A stretch of 64,000 bases of DNA from a virus. Location of the stretch: IMG/VR virus record IMGVR_UViG_3300022200_000023, positions 31,531 through 95,530 of that record. The stretch is one strand, 5' to 3'. The first letter of the stretch is position 1. Each line of letters opens with the position of its first letter. Both the position numbers and the translations under genes were made by a program. Below are positions 44,901 through 51,218 of this stretch, piece by piece. The notes under the pieces are model-generated. The model had not been told where the DNA came from, made no database searches, and was given only the letters and a program-made list of their open reading frames with translations.

Positions 44901-45767
44901 GTTGATACCTCGCCCGGTCGGGCTGACCAGGTTACCTAGCCGCATCCCGGAAAACACACTCTCGACGCCCCGCGTACCTTCTCGCTCACGCATGTACGCG
45001 TCGCCCCACATGGAAGCAGCCATGAGAGGCATGCCGATGGCCGACGCCCCGGCTAGGAGCCCGCCGCCGAGCCCAAAAGCCCCCAGCCCCCCGGCCACGG
45101 CCGACCCAAACCCGGCTACCTCGAGCCCCGTCATAGCCAGGTTTTCTACGCGACCAACTGTTCGCCTCGCCGCTGCAGCCCGTTGCTGCAACACCGACAT
45201 CCCGGTCGGTGCTGGGGGCATCATCAGGTTACCCAGAGCTCCCGTGGCCGACAGGTCTCCCCAGAACGTTCCTGAAGACAAGCCTGCAGGACTATTCACC
45301 GGGCCTTGAATGGGGTGAGTAAACGCCTGTGTCCACACCGGCGGCGCGTGGGGCATACCCCAGGCAGGGCGAGCACCGATGTTGCCGTACCCATGCCAGC
45401 CGCCACCGCCGCCACCGTAGGAGGGCTCGGGCGGGGTAGGCCCAGTGTACCCAACACCCGCGCTGATGTGCGGGGCGCCAGCGATGGCGGAAGGCTGGCT
45501 CAGCCGGATGTTTGTCCCAATGGGACTCAGCGTCTGCGGAGGGGGCGGAGCTGCCGCGCCCATAAGCATCGGCGTCTGTGCCGGGAAGGGCGCAGTGTGG
45601 CTAAGCTGAGTGGTGAATATGGGCGGCGGAGGGGTGGGTAGCTGTACCGCTGTGCTGCCACCGCTGTCTACCGGAGCAAAACTTCCTGGCAGCAGCCCTA
45701 ACCTAACGAGCGCAGACTGAGCACCGCCGTACCCGGCTGCAATGCTCGAAAAGGTATCTTCTGCCAA
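41994..45767 (-). CDS. Tape measure protein
   Basis: A 1257-residue protein, the longest in the tail cluster, whose length should set the tail length. It has a Pro/Gly-rich N-terminal 150 residues (TPPPPIFTTQ), then a hydrophobic Gly/Ala segment near 215-255 (GGLGAFGLGGGLLAGASAIG) and long helical, charged stretches to the end (NKYQALNKETDALNLSIREL). It follows the frameshifted chaperone genes and precedes the tube-terminus and hub genes, the standard order. No peptidase motif is seen. Confidence 0.85.
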   Translation of the reverse strand: MAEDTFSSIAAGYGGAQSALVRLGLLPGSFAPVDSGGSTAVQLPTPPPPIFTTQLSHTAPFPAQTPMLMGAAAPPPPQTLSPIGTNIRLSQPSAIAGAPHISAGVGYTGPTPPEPSYGGGGGGWHGYGNIGARPAWGMPHAPPVWTQAFTHPIQGPVNSPAGLSSGTFWGDLSATGALGNLMMPPAPTGMSVLQQRAAAARRTVGRVENLAMTGLEVAGFGSAVAGGLGAFGLGGGLLAGASAIGMPLMAASMWGDAYMREREGTRGVESVFSGMRLGNLVSPTGRGINARSAAQIYQGLDRAAVESFSFSTQDMMSTMALGQEAGLMRGHTGSTEQIVARVKELAKVSKTIMDLGEGLTQADAIELQSISRSLGISSTRFQQQDFGKKLTAAARAAGMTLQTYMSGFGGEAAGTYAQMGLNAGSGLAMGGSALASATAMVDGGLISDRRLSALGGMQGMATHLTRGAAHMQATQAGTMMLGALNADMTFDPMKFQEMAFGSYSAKDVQKRGRALIKGKGLTRRQQELRAAMFEEGAMDQFAEYQEDMTPETQQAMVFARARQMMEQAKRENRGMTGLQALTRVTGSRERAMSYMELAKNPGALRAARQQEDLIERDRLERSYQDAEDRFGIGGRAVRWFERKKSAARDVFGVRRAALATAGLEVSAEAKALGVSEDQYLLSSRGGPSKSILDEFRAGDFSGISPASVKKDYAVTEANIDQLEDMGFGHMGSDFTRFLKSDSVVAGENLAMFQRHAAHVDSAASVIRESSRFRTGSGRRAYLDRSAAEMAEASKLSKDVVAAAFSHYRENVGRAFDTYKEGGSSKGAKFLSSKLAEQGAKTSIYRVLQKEDIAAGRKPRTVREMEADPELQKKIAVLSTASQSQMGAEFQRLSAESEDNALAAGALSRQVGRFSGVNLSGARSEGELAKEVFGSITEVKLDSARSATGRAYAQDLSSAFLEETTFEHREHQKTLQLLAQEGTKAGITGKDMELLYQTGGDISELQALSDKGGEQSSAARRLISVLEGEGSSGLKAALRDARESTKKDTNTNWGAKTAEFQEKLKGLEKSRHLSAALGALHINDERVLTSSGFRSRKLKELAGEGGSNEDFLTKFLGSKEAAVQVMGAAGSEAGDMLTRIRSLAAGEEHFARKGNTTKEGRFAQAMELLEAGVLGSAVASVDPTRKRSTDAKSDAGTKEAGDQIELFNKALKENQSEALKLANKYQALNKETDALNLSIRELVGSVYALTDYVNAKIS

Positions 45768-45769
45768 GG

Positions 45770-46123
45770 TTAGAACTCCGGCATGTCATCCAACGAGTCA
45801 AGCAGCGATAGCAGCTCCCGGTCTGTCTTTCGCTCCTCGGCTTTGTCCGCTACCAACCGCTCTCTAATGGTATAAGCCCCCTCGAGGTGGAGGCTCATAC
45901 GCATTATATCTGTGACGATCTGGCTTAGGTTTTCAAAGTCTTTTTCGTTGCCTGACCGCCGCCATACTTCGGTCACCAGGGACCGTTCGTACTCTTTCCA
46001 AAGCCGGACCCGCTCACGGTAAACCATCTCTTGCAGGATGGCGCTCTGAACTGACCCTCGCGGCGGGAGGGGCACCCCTCGTAGGACTAACTCCGCGCGA
46101 GCGCTGCCCCACGAGGTTGTCAG
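45770..46123 (-). CDS. Tail assembly chaperone, -1 frame extension (GT-like)
   Basis: This frame is read after a -1 ribosomal frameshift at 46123-46129 and would add 117 residues to the 205-residue upstream protein, giving about 322 residues. It remains open through the 0-frame stop and continues without interruption to 45770. It contains helical, charged sequence (LQEMVYRERVRLWKEYERSLVTEVW). A GTG at 46075 could also start a separate 101-residue protein, but it has no clear ribosome-binding site. The G/GT-type chaperones of myo- and siphoviruses are placed just before the tape measure, as here. Confidence 0.75.
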   Translation of the reverse strand: MTTSWGSARAELVLRGVPLPPRGSVQSAILQEMVYRERVRLWKEYERSLVTEVWRRSGNEKDFENLSQIVTDIMRMSLHLEGAYTIRERLVADKAEERKTDRELLSLLDSLDDMPEF

Positions 46124-46737
46124 AAATTTTCGATGGCCCTGGGGTCCCCGGCGAGCTGCACCTTCCGGTCAAACCGAACCAAAACCTGCCCTAACGTAAA
46201 GAAAACCTGCTCCGGGAGATTCGTACAGAAGTTATATCGAGCTCGCCAGGCAGACTCGACGTCCTCCGCGTTCTCAGGGCTGGGGAAGATGAACTTCTCA
46301 TTACCGTAGCGGGCCAAACTAGCCGCCACGTTATGGCGCGTAACGATGTGGTTGAAGTGGTTGGTGGTGCGCGGCTCGGTGTCGTACAAAATGTCCGCGA
46401 GCCTATCCGCGTCCCGAGTCGTACGCGTCCGGAACGTAAACACAGTGCCGCGCAGCTGATAGCTCTCCTCGTAATGCCCCTTGGACAGGAGAGAGTCGAG
46501 CACCGTCATGACGCTGTTTTCGCTGATCTTCGCTTCCGCCAGCTCCTCCAGCCACAGGTCTTTGGCCGTCTTGGCTTGAAGAGGCTTAGCAGCAATCTCC
46601 TCCGCCGCCGCCTCCTCCTCCTCCTCCTCAGGAGCCTCGACCACCTCCGGGTCCTCTGCGGGCTCCGGGGAGGCCGCTAGGTTGGAGAGCCTGCGGGCTG
46701 CGCTGGCGTTGCCTAGCTCGGATAGCTTGATGGACAC
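46120..46737 (-). CDS. Tail assembly chaperone (G-like)
   Basis: A 205-residue protein with GTG start at 46737 (GGAG seven bases upstream). The N-terminal 60 residues are a disordered acidic stretch (EAPEEEEEEAAAEEIAA). The rest is helical with LEELAEAKISENSVMTVLDSLLS and YRLRGTVFTFRTRTT-like strands. It ends RAIENF immediately at a slippery heptamer. Position before the tape measure and the frameshift identify it as the tail assembly chaperone. Confidence 0.75.
   Translation of the reverse strand: MSIKLSELGNASAARRLSNLAASPEPAEDPEVVEAPEEEEEEAAAEEIAAKPLQAKTAKDLWLEELAEAKISENSVMTVLDSLLSKGHYEESYQLRGTVFTFRTRTTRDADRLADILYDTEPRTTNHFNHIVTRHNVAASLARYGNEKFIFPSPENAEDVESAWRARYNFCTNLPEQVFFTLGQVLVRFDRKVQLAGDPRAIENF
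46123..46129 (-). other. Programmed -1 ribosomal frameshift site (A AAT TTC)
   Basis: On the minus strand the 0-frame reads ATC GAA AAT TTC TGA. A AAT TTC is a canonical X XXY YYZ heptamer and is followed at once by the 0-frame stop at 46120-46122. Slipping back one base gives AAA TTT CTG and enters the open frame that runs to 45770. Both frames contain coherent chaperone-type sequence. Confidence 0.8.
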
Positions 46738-46762
46738 TACTTACTCCGCAAAAAAAGAAGGT

Positions 46763-46776
46763 TAGCTGGCATAAGT
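46763..46776 (+). promoter_or_regulatory. Recurring promoter-like motif TAGCTGGCATAAGT
   Basis: The core TGGCATAAGT is shared with 54689-54698 and 59551 region copies, and closely with 47462. It lies directly before a structured region and upstream of plus-strand genes from 47077. Its position in the divergent gap fits a phage-specific promoter. No good sigma-70 -35 box is visible. Confidence 0.45.
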
Positions 46777-47076
46777 CCCTGAGATCTCTAGGTGTAGTGC
46801 ACAGCACTTGGAGTTCTCAGGGTCACAGTGCTCCCAACATACGGGAGTCAGGCCCTTACCGCCAGCCTTAGTTTTTGACGTAGCTGTTGAAAGCCTGGGT
46901 TGGTAGGCTACTCCTAGTTAAGCCTAGTAGGCTAGCTCTTGTAACAAGAGCGCAGTTGTCTACCGGTGCAAACCGGTAGAGGCGATGAGCCAGCCGGAGA
47001 CGCGTATTTTATCGGTACCCGAACTAGCCCAGAAAAACATCCGGCCTGCAGATGTCGACCTCGTAGGAGTAGCGAA
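46777..47076 (+). ncRNA. Structured 5' leader or small RNA upstream of the second MoxR-VWA operon
   Basis: About 300 bases without a gene, beginning right after the promoter-like motif. Stems seen: CCCTGAGA (46777-46784) with TCTCAGGG (46815-46822), enclosing GTGC/GCAC; CTCCC (46831-46835) with GGGAG (46843-46847); GCTCTTG (46935-46941) with CAAGAGC (46945-46951); and CTACCGGT (46960-46967) with ACCGGTAG (46972-46979) capped by a GCAA (GNRA) tetraloop. It may be a regulatory leader or a separate RNA. No known riboswitch consensus was recognised. Confidence 0.5.
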
Positions 47077-47280
47077 GTGACTGTCATAAAAGAAGACGTG
47101 TTTGGTGGGGCGACGACTTGTGACCACACCAACATCGAATACGAGCCCGCGGAGAACTGCGCTACCTGCGCGGACTGCGGCACTGTGTTTGTGCACACAG
47201 ACCAAACCGCCCCTGAGGGCGAGCCCGAGGAGCTCCCTGATGTGGAAGTTGCTCTAGAGGAGCAAGATGGCAATGGATGA
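47077..47280 (+). CDS. Small zinc-finger-like acidic protein
   Basis: A 67-residue protein with GTG start at 47077 and AGGAG eight bases upstream. CDHTNIEYEPAENCATCADC gives Cys, His and a Cys cluster compatible with a single zinc site. The C-terminal 25 residues are strongly acidic. It is the first coding gene of the operon that carries the second MoxR-VWA pair, and overlaps the next gene by 14 bases. Function not recognised. Confidence 0.6.
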   Translation: MTVIKEDVFGGATTCDHTNIEYEPAENCATCADCGTVFVHTDQTAPEGEPEELPDVEVALEEQDGNG

Positions 47281-47482
47281 GTTTTTAGCCGAAGTGTTTG
47301 AGCGCGCGTCCCACGGAAACGTAGGGCTAGCTAATGTCATGAGTAGCGCCTCTCGGTACGGCATCCCTGCTTCGGACGCTCGTAGCCTGCTCAGGCTGGC
47401 TGTGCAGGAGCAGCGCCTGCCGGAGGCGGCTCTAAAAGAGGGGCTTGGTCGCTTCTTGGGGCTAAAATCTGGCAAAAGCTAA
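47267..47482 (+). CDS. Small helical protein upstream of the second MoxR
   Basis: A 71-residue, mostly helical protein (MDEFLAEVFERASHG, DARSLLRLAVQEQRLPEAALKEGLGRFLGL). GAGGAGC precedes the ATG. Its last codons overlap the promoter-like motif at 47462, and only three bases separate its stop from the MoxR start. Probably a component of the same system; no known domain. Confidence 0.55.
   Translation: MAMDEFLAEVFERASHGNVGLANVMSSASRYGIPASDARSLLRLAVQEQRLPEAALKEGLGRFLGLKSGKS
47462..47481 (+). promoter_or_regulatory. Promoter-like motif CTAAAATCTGGCAAAAGCTA
   Basis: Matches the copy at 54681-54700 at 18 of 20 bases, although it lies in the 3' end of a coding gene. It sits four bases before the MoxR start at 47486, so a transcript starting here would have a very short or no leader. 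It may give separate expression of the MoxR-VWA pair. Confidence 0.4.
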
Positions 47483-47485
47483 CGA

Positions 47486-48691
47486 ATGTACCCCACCCTG
47501 CCCTGGGTGACATCCGCGCTAAACACACTGTACGGCGTGGAAAAGCCCGCAGCGGCAATTAGCCTCTCCTTGGTTTCTGGTGAAGGCTGTATCCTTTTCG
47601 GCCCTCCAGGAAACGGTAAAACGCGCATGCTAGAACTCGTTCTCGAGGCTCTGGCCCGCGCCGCTGACCCACTCAAGCCGTGGTCAGCCACTATGACTTC
47701 CGAGTCGACAATCGACGACCTGATCGGCCCCCTCGACCTCACACCTATCATCGAACAAAGTGGGGGGCCGTACAACCACCGACGCACAGTCGAAGGGTTG
47801 CTCCACGCTGACGTGGTGTGGCTTCGCGAGGGGCTGAGTGCCCCGCCGCGAACGCTGGCCTCCGTGCGCGACATCATGGAAAGCAAGGTCTTCGCGAATG
47901 GGGACCAGCAAGTTCCGTCGTCTGTCAAAGCCTGGCTTCTCGACACCAACATCGAGCCGCGTGAGCTGATGGAGATGGGTGACGAGTTCCGAGCACTCAC
48001 CGAACGGTTCCCTCTGCAGGTCTCGGTAAACCTGTCTCCCTCCGTGCAGAACCTGAAGAGCGCATACTACTCCGCGCAGTTCGAGCGGCAACTCCCCCAC
48101 GGACCTTCCATGGAGGAGTTCCGTACTATGCAAGCGGCCTGCAAGGTCGTGTCTGTGGGCGAGGACAGCCTCTCCCACGCTGCTACGCTGATGGCCAATG
48201 CGGCCAAGGCGCACGGGTTCGTGCTCAACCCGCGCATCTTCCAGAAGGGCGTGCGGTTGATGCAAGCCAGCGCTACCATACACGGCCGAGGGCACACGAC
48301 CTCAGAGGACCTGGCTGCGCTGGTGTTTGTGCCTGGTGGCGAAGTCCTCGAAGAGGAGCTGGGCACCAACATCCAGCGAGCTCAGATCCACAGTGCCGCC
48401 AACAAACGTCTAAGCGACGCTGCCTCGCTGTACGATGAGTGGCGCCGCCTTCACCGAGAGGCGAAGTCTGGGAACTTCATTGCCCAGAGCATGCTCCAGA
48501 CTACCTTGGAGCACCTAAAGGTCAAGGTGGCCGGGCTGCCTCGTCTACCCGACGAAGCAGTAGCCGACCGAGATCGGCTACTGGACAGGCTCAGAGAGCA
48601 GATGAAGCTGCAGAGCCACACAACTCAGCGGCTTCTCCAGCTCAAACCGGAGTACGCAGACTTCGTAGCGAAAGTGGATGCCCTCTACTAG
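47486..48691 (+). CDS. MoxR-type AAA+ ATPase (second copy)
   Basis: A 401-residue AAA+ ATPase. Walker A is CILFGPPGNGKTRM. The Walker B region is ADVVWLREGLSAPPRTL, where the usual LDExNRAPP has Arg in place of Asp, so ATP hydrolysis may be reduced. LLDTNIEP and ERFPLQVSV follow in sensor positions. It overlaps the VWA gene by 14 bases. It is clearly diverged from the MoxR at 11236, so this is not a recent duplication. Confidence 0.78.
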   Translation: MYPTLPWVTSALNTLYGVEKPAAAISLSLVSGEGCILFGPPGNGKTRMLELVLEALARAADPLKPWSATMTSESTIDDLIGPLDLTPIIEQSGGPYNHRRTVEGLLHADVVWLREGLSAPPRTLASVRDIMESKVFANGDQQVPSSVKAWLLDTNIEPRELMEMGDEFRALTERFPLQVSVNLSPSVQNLKSAYYSAQFERQLPHGPSMEEFRTMQAACKVVSVGEDSLSHAATLMANAAKAHGFVLNPRIFQKGVRLMQASATIHGRGHTTSEDLAALVFVPGGEVLEEELGTNIQRAQIHSAANKRLSDAASLYDEWRRLHREAKSGNFIAQSMLQTTLEHLKVKVAGLPRLPDEAVADRDRLLDRLREQMKLQSHTTQRLLQLKPEYADFVAKVDALY

Positions 48692-50045
48692 GGCCGGAGC
48701 GGGCTTCGCGCATGTGCAGACGAAGCCCCCTCTTCTTTACTATCCACCTAGCACGCAGGAAGTCTACGAAGCTATGCAAGCTAGGAACCTGGGGGACTAC
48801 GATCCCTCGTTTGTGGCGGACATAGCAAACGTCGCTGCGGGAGGTACGGTGCTCCCGCAAACGCAGTGGGAAAACCACTACCGTAACCTGGCGCACCTAC
48901 GAACTGCAGAAGCAGTTAAGGGGGAGACCCCAGACATGCAAGCGGCGCGTAGAGCAAGCGTAGAAAAGCTACTTCTGGAGGACGCAGACAGAACCGCTCG
49001 GTTCTTAGCCGAGACCGACCTCAGCCGGTCTCCGGGGGTATCGCCTCTGACAAAGGCTCTGCTGGTCTGCCACATGCTCAAAAACATGCGGCGCAACGAG
49101 ACGTCCACAGAACAGCTCCTGCGGGCTCAGAGCAGTAACAACAAAACCGGTCCGGAGTCAGGCAACGTGCCTATCTCGGGCACGGGAAAAGGCCCGCAAA
49201 ACCGCTACATCAAGGAAGTCAGCGAGGCTCTGGAGCACCTGGAACAACTGCCCGAGGAGTTTCTAGAGACTTTCGGAGAGCAAGAAGACCGCGACTCGCA
49301 GGTTGAGGACCTCATGGACGCCACAGACGGTATGGATCTGTCCACGTTCCTTAGGGTAGCCAAGACCCTGGAGAACAGTTGCCTGCTGACCACAACTAAG
49401 CAGCGTACGAAGCAGTCCACTCCAGAAGGGTCTCACGAGGAGCGCAAGGCTCTGCGAGACTTCCGGCACCTTAGCAAGATGACTCGCCGCTCTCGAGCTC
49501 AGCTAGCATTAGGTGTGGTGGGTCGCGCTCACCTGGCAACCGGAGGGCTGTTCTACAAGAACGTCTTTGCCTGGAAAGAGCAAAAGACGCTTTTGTACGT
49601 CTTGGTGGATGTCAGTGGATCCATGAACAGCCCCTGGCGTATCGGCGCTGCCCTAGGCTCGGTCCAGGCTCTAGCCACTGCAGTTAAGGCGGGCGCGGCC
49701 GAGCTCTACTTGCGCTTCTTTGATGGGACCGTCGGTGACCTTCACCACGTCAAGTCCCCACTAGAGGTGCCGGAGTGGGTGGCTAATATCCGCCGTCGCG
49801 CTAACTTCCGGGGCGGGAGCACCGACATCCACCGAGCGATCACCACCGCGCTACGCGACATCCACGAATGGAAAGACGCGTACCGCCCAGAACTTCTGGT
49901 CGTCAGTGACGGCCAAGACCAAGTCTCCACCACTCTGTCTGACCTAGGTCGAGTTAAGCTCCACTCAGTTCAGATCGGAGAGGATGGGTGCGCGCGCCTG
50001 GCAAAGCTCGTCTCGGATTCCCGAGGCCTGCAAATCCAGGTGTGA
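48678..50045 (+). CDS. VWA-domain protein (second MoxR partner)
   Basis: A 455-residue protein. The N-terminal 250 residues are helical and charged without a metallopeptidase motif. A VWA domain begins at LLYVLVDVSGSMNSPW (DxSxS) and continues to FRGGSTDIHRAI (metal-site Thr/Asp) and LVVSDGQDQ. MoxR-VWA pairs remodel protein targets or insert cofactors. Here the target may be a virion or host factor. It is the last coding gene before a structured RNA. Confidence 0.78.
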   Translation: MPSTRAGAGFAHVQTKPPLLYYPPSTQEVYEAMQARNLGDYDPSFVADIANVAAGGTVLPQTQWENHYRNLAHLRTAEAVKGETPDMQAARRASVEKLLLEDADRTARFLAETDLSRSPGVSPLTKALLVCHMLKNMRRNETSTEQLLRAQSSNNKTGPESGNVPISGTGKGPQNRYIKEVSEALEHLEQLPEEFLETFGEQEDRDSQVEDLMDATDGMDLSTFLRVAKTLENSCLLTTTKQRTKQSTPEGSHEERKALRDFRHLSKMTRRSRAQLALGVVGRAHLATGGLFYKNVFAWKEQKTLLYVLVDVSGSMNSPWRIGAALGSVQALATAVKAGAAELYLRFFDGTVGDLHHVKSPLEVPEWVANIRRRANFRGGSTDIHRAITTALRDIHEWKDAYRPELLVVSDGQDQVSTTLSDLGRVKLHSVQIGEDGCARLAKLVSDSRGLQIQV

Positions 50046-50428
50046 ACGCGCAGGCTGCCCTGCGCGCTCCCTACAACTGGGAAAACCTAAAGCACTAATA
50101 GCTTGTACGGGACACAACGGCAGCTATGTGCCCCAAACACGAGCAGACCCGCTCGAAAAACTACCGCCCCATAAGTTTTGCAATTCGATCGAGGCGTTAA
50201 AAGATGAAAGGCTGCTTGGTGATAAGGAACCCCCCTGGGCAGTCGGGTAGAGCCCTGTAGCTAGTGGATAAAAGCTAAAGAAACACCACACTGAGGGGTA
50301 CTGGGTCGTCGGTGCGTAAGAACAAAACTGGGTACCAATAGCCGCATCATAATTTACGCATGTGGGTATCAGCTTACCGTTACAGCGTAGTACCGCACCT
50401 AAGGCGACCCGGCCCCTCGCCTTCTTTT
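50046..50428 (+). ncRNA. Structured, possibly pseudoknotted RNA after the second MoxR-VWA operon
   Basis: About 350 bases without a credible gene and with A-rich linkers unlike nearby coding DNA. CGCGCAGG/CCTGCGCG forms a hairpin just after the VWA stop, and CGAGC/GCTCG another near 50145. GGTAC (about 50298), TGCGTAA, GTACC and TTACGCA (about 50355) interleave, which gives an H-type pseudoknot. It ends in a terminator: AAGGCGA (50401-50407) with TCGCCTT (50417-50423) then CTTTT. Not recognised as tmRNA, RNase P RNA or a group I/II intron. Confidence 0.5.
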
Positions 50429-51218
50429 AGCTTCCGAAGTCTAGGAGGTCGTCCCAGCCCTTGGGATCCCACGCCAACTCTTGTACCTTACCCGACTTCT
50501 TCACCGTCATGCGGCGCATGGGGTCCAGATAGCTGTGCGGCAGTACGGTTACCGCCGTACGCTCAACGTTCATGCGGTCGCAGAGCTCGAGCGTGAGCGA
50601 GTTTAGCGTGTCTTTCTGCGCCTCAGTCCAAGGACCGCCCGCGGGCACAGCCAACAGGTCCACGCTGATGGACCCGGTATTGGGAGACGGAGCGCCTTCT
50701 GGCAAAAGCTGCGCCGGGGAATCGAGGCCCGGGAAAGCTTCTTTCCACGCAGCGTACCCCCCAGCGGGGGGCTGCGCAGCCAGGCTGCCACCTAGGGGGT
50801 GCGACCAGCGCTGCCAATCTGTACCCGCGTACAACTGCCGCACATTGGTCTTCCACCCAGCATGCCAGCCTTGTACTCCTAGCGGGAGGATCTGCCAGAC
50901 GTAGCCGTCCCAGTCGATCAGGAAATGCGTGCTTACGCCGTTGCCACTACGCGCGTAGTACCTGCAGGCGTAGCGCGCTACTTCGCGGCAGTCCTTTATG
51001 CCCTTGTCAAAGGCCTTCTGGACAATCCCCGCTCCAGTCGTGTGCACCACTACAAAGCTAGCCGGGATGGTACGCTTGGAGAAGTCCCGCTCGTCTGGGA
51101 TGCGCCGGTCGTGGGGAACTGAGGGAAGCCAGTCAACCATTTGGAGGTCGGGTTTTGGCTCCGGGGGGTTTTGCGGCGTTAGAAGGTCCCGCCAGACTTG
51201 GAAGAGTTCGTTGAGCAT
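50427..51218 (-). CDS. N-acetylmuramoyl-L-alanine amidase (endolysin)
   Basis: A 263-residue amidase_2-type endolysin that cleaves the peptidoglycan stem-peptide bond at the end of infection. Motifs: SFVVVHTTGAG (first zinc His), STHFLIDWDGYVWQIL, LGVQGWHAGW (His), and a late VLPHSYLDP (candidate second zinc ligand). No signal peptide or wall-binding repeats are visible, as expected for a simple Gram-negative-phage lysin. It abuts the fibre gene (51218). Confidence 0.8.
   Translation of the reverse strand: MLNELFQVWRDLLTPQNPPEPKPDLQMVDWLPSVPHDRRIPDERDFSKRTIPASFVVVHTTGAGIVQKAFDKGIKDCREVARYACRYYARSGNGVSTHFLIDWDGYVWQILPLGVQGWHAGWKTNVRQLYAGTDWQRWSHPLGGSLAAQPPAGGYAAWKEAFPGLDSPAQLLPEGAPSPNTGSISVDLLAVPAGGPWTEAQKDTLNSLTLELCDRMNVERTAVTVLPHSYLDPMRRMTVKKSGKVQELAWDPKGWDDLLDFGS

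Noticed and set aside
50046-50428. tmRNA, RNase P RNA or group I/II intron
   Set aside because: No tRNA-like ends, tag-peptide frame, RNase P core or intron domain V / P7 consensus was found, although pseudoknots are present.
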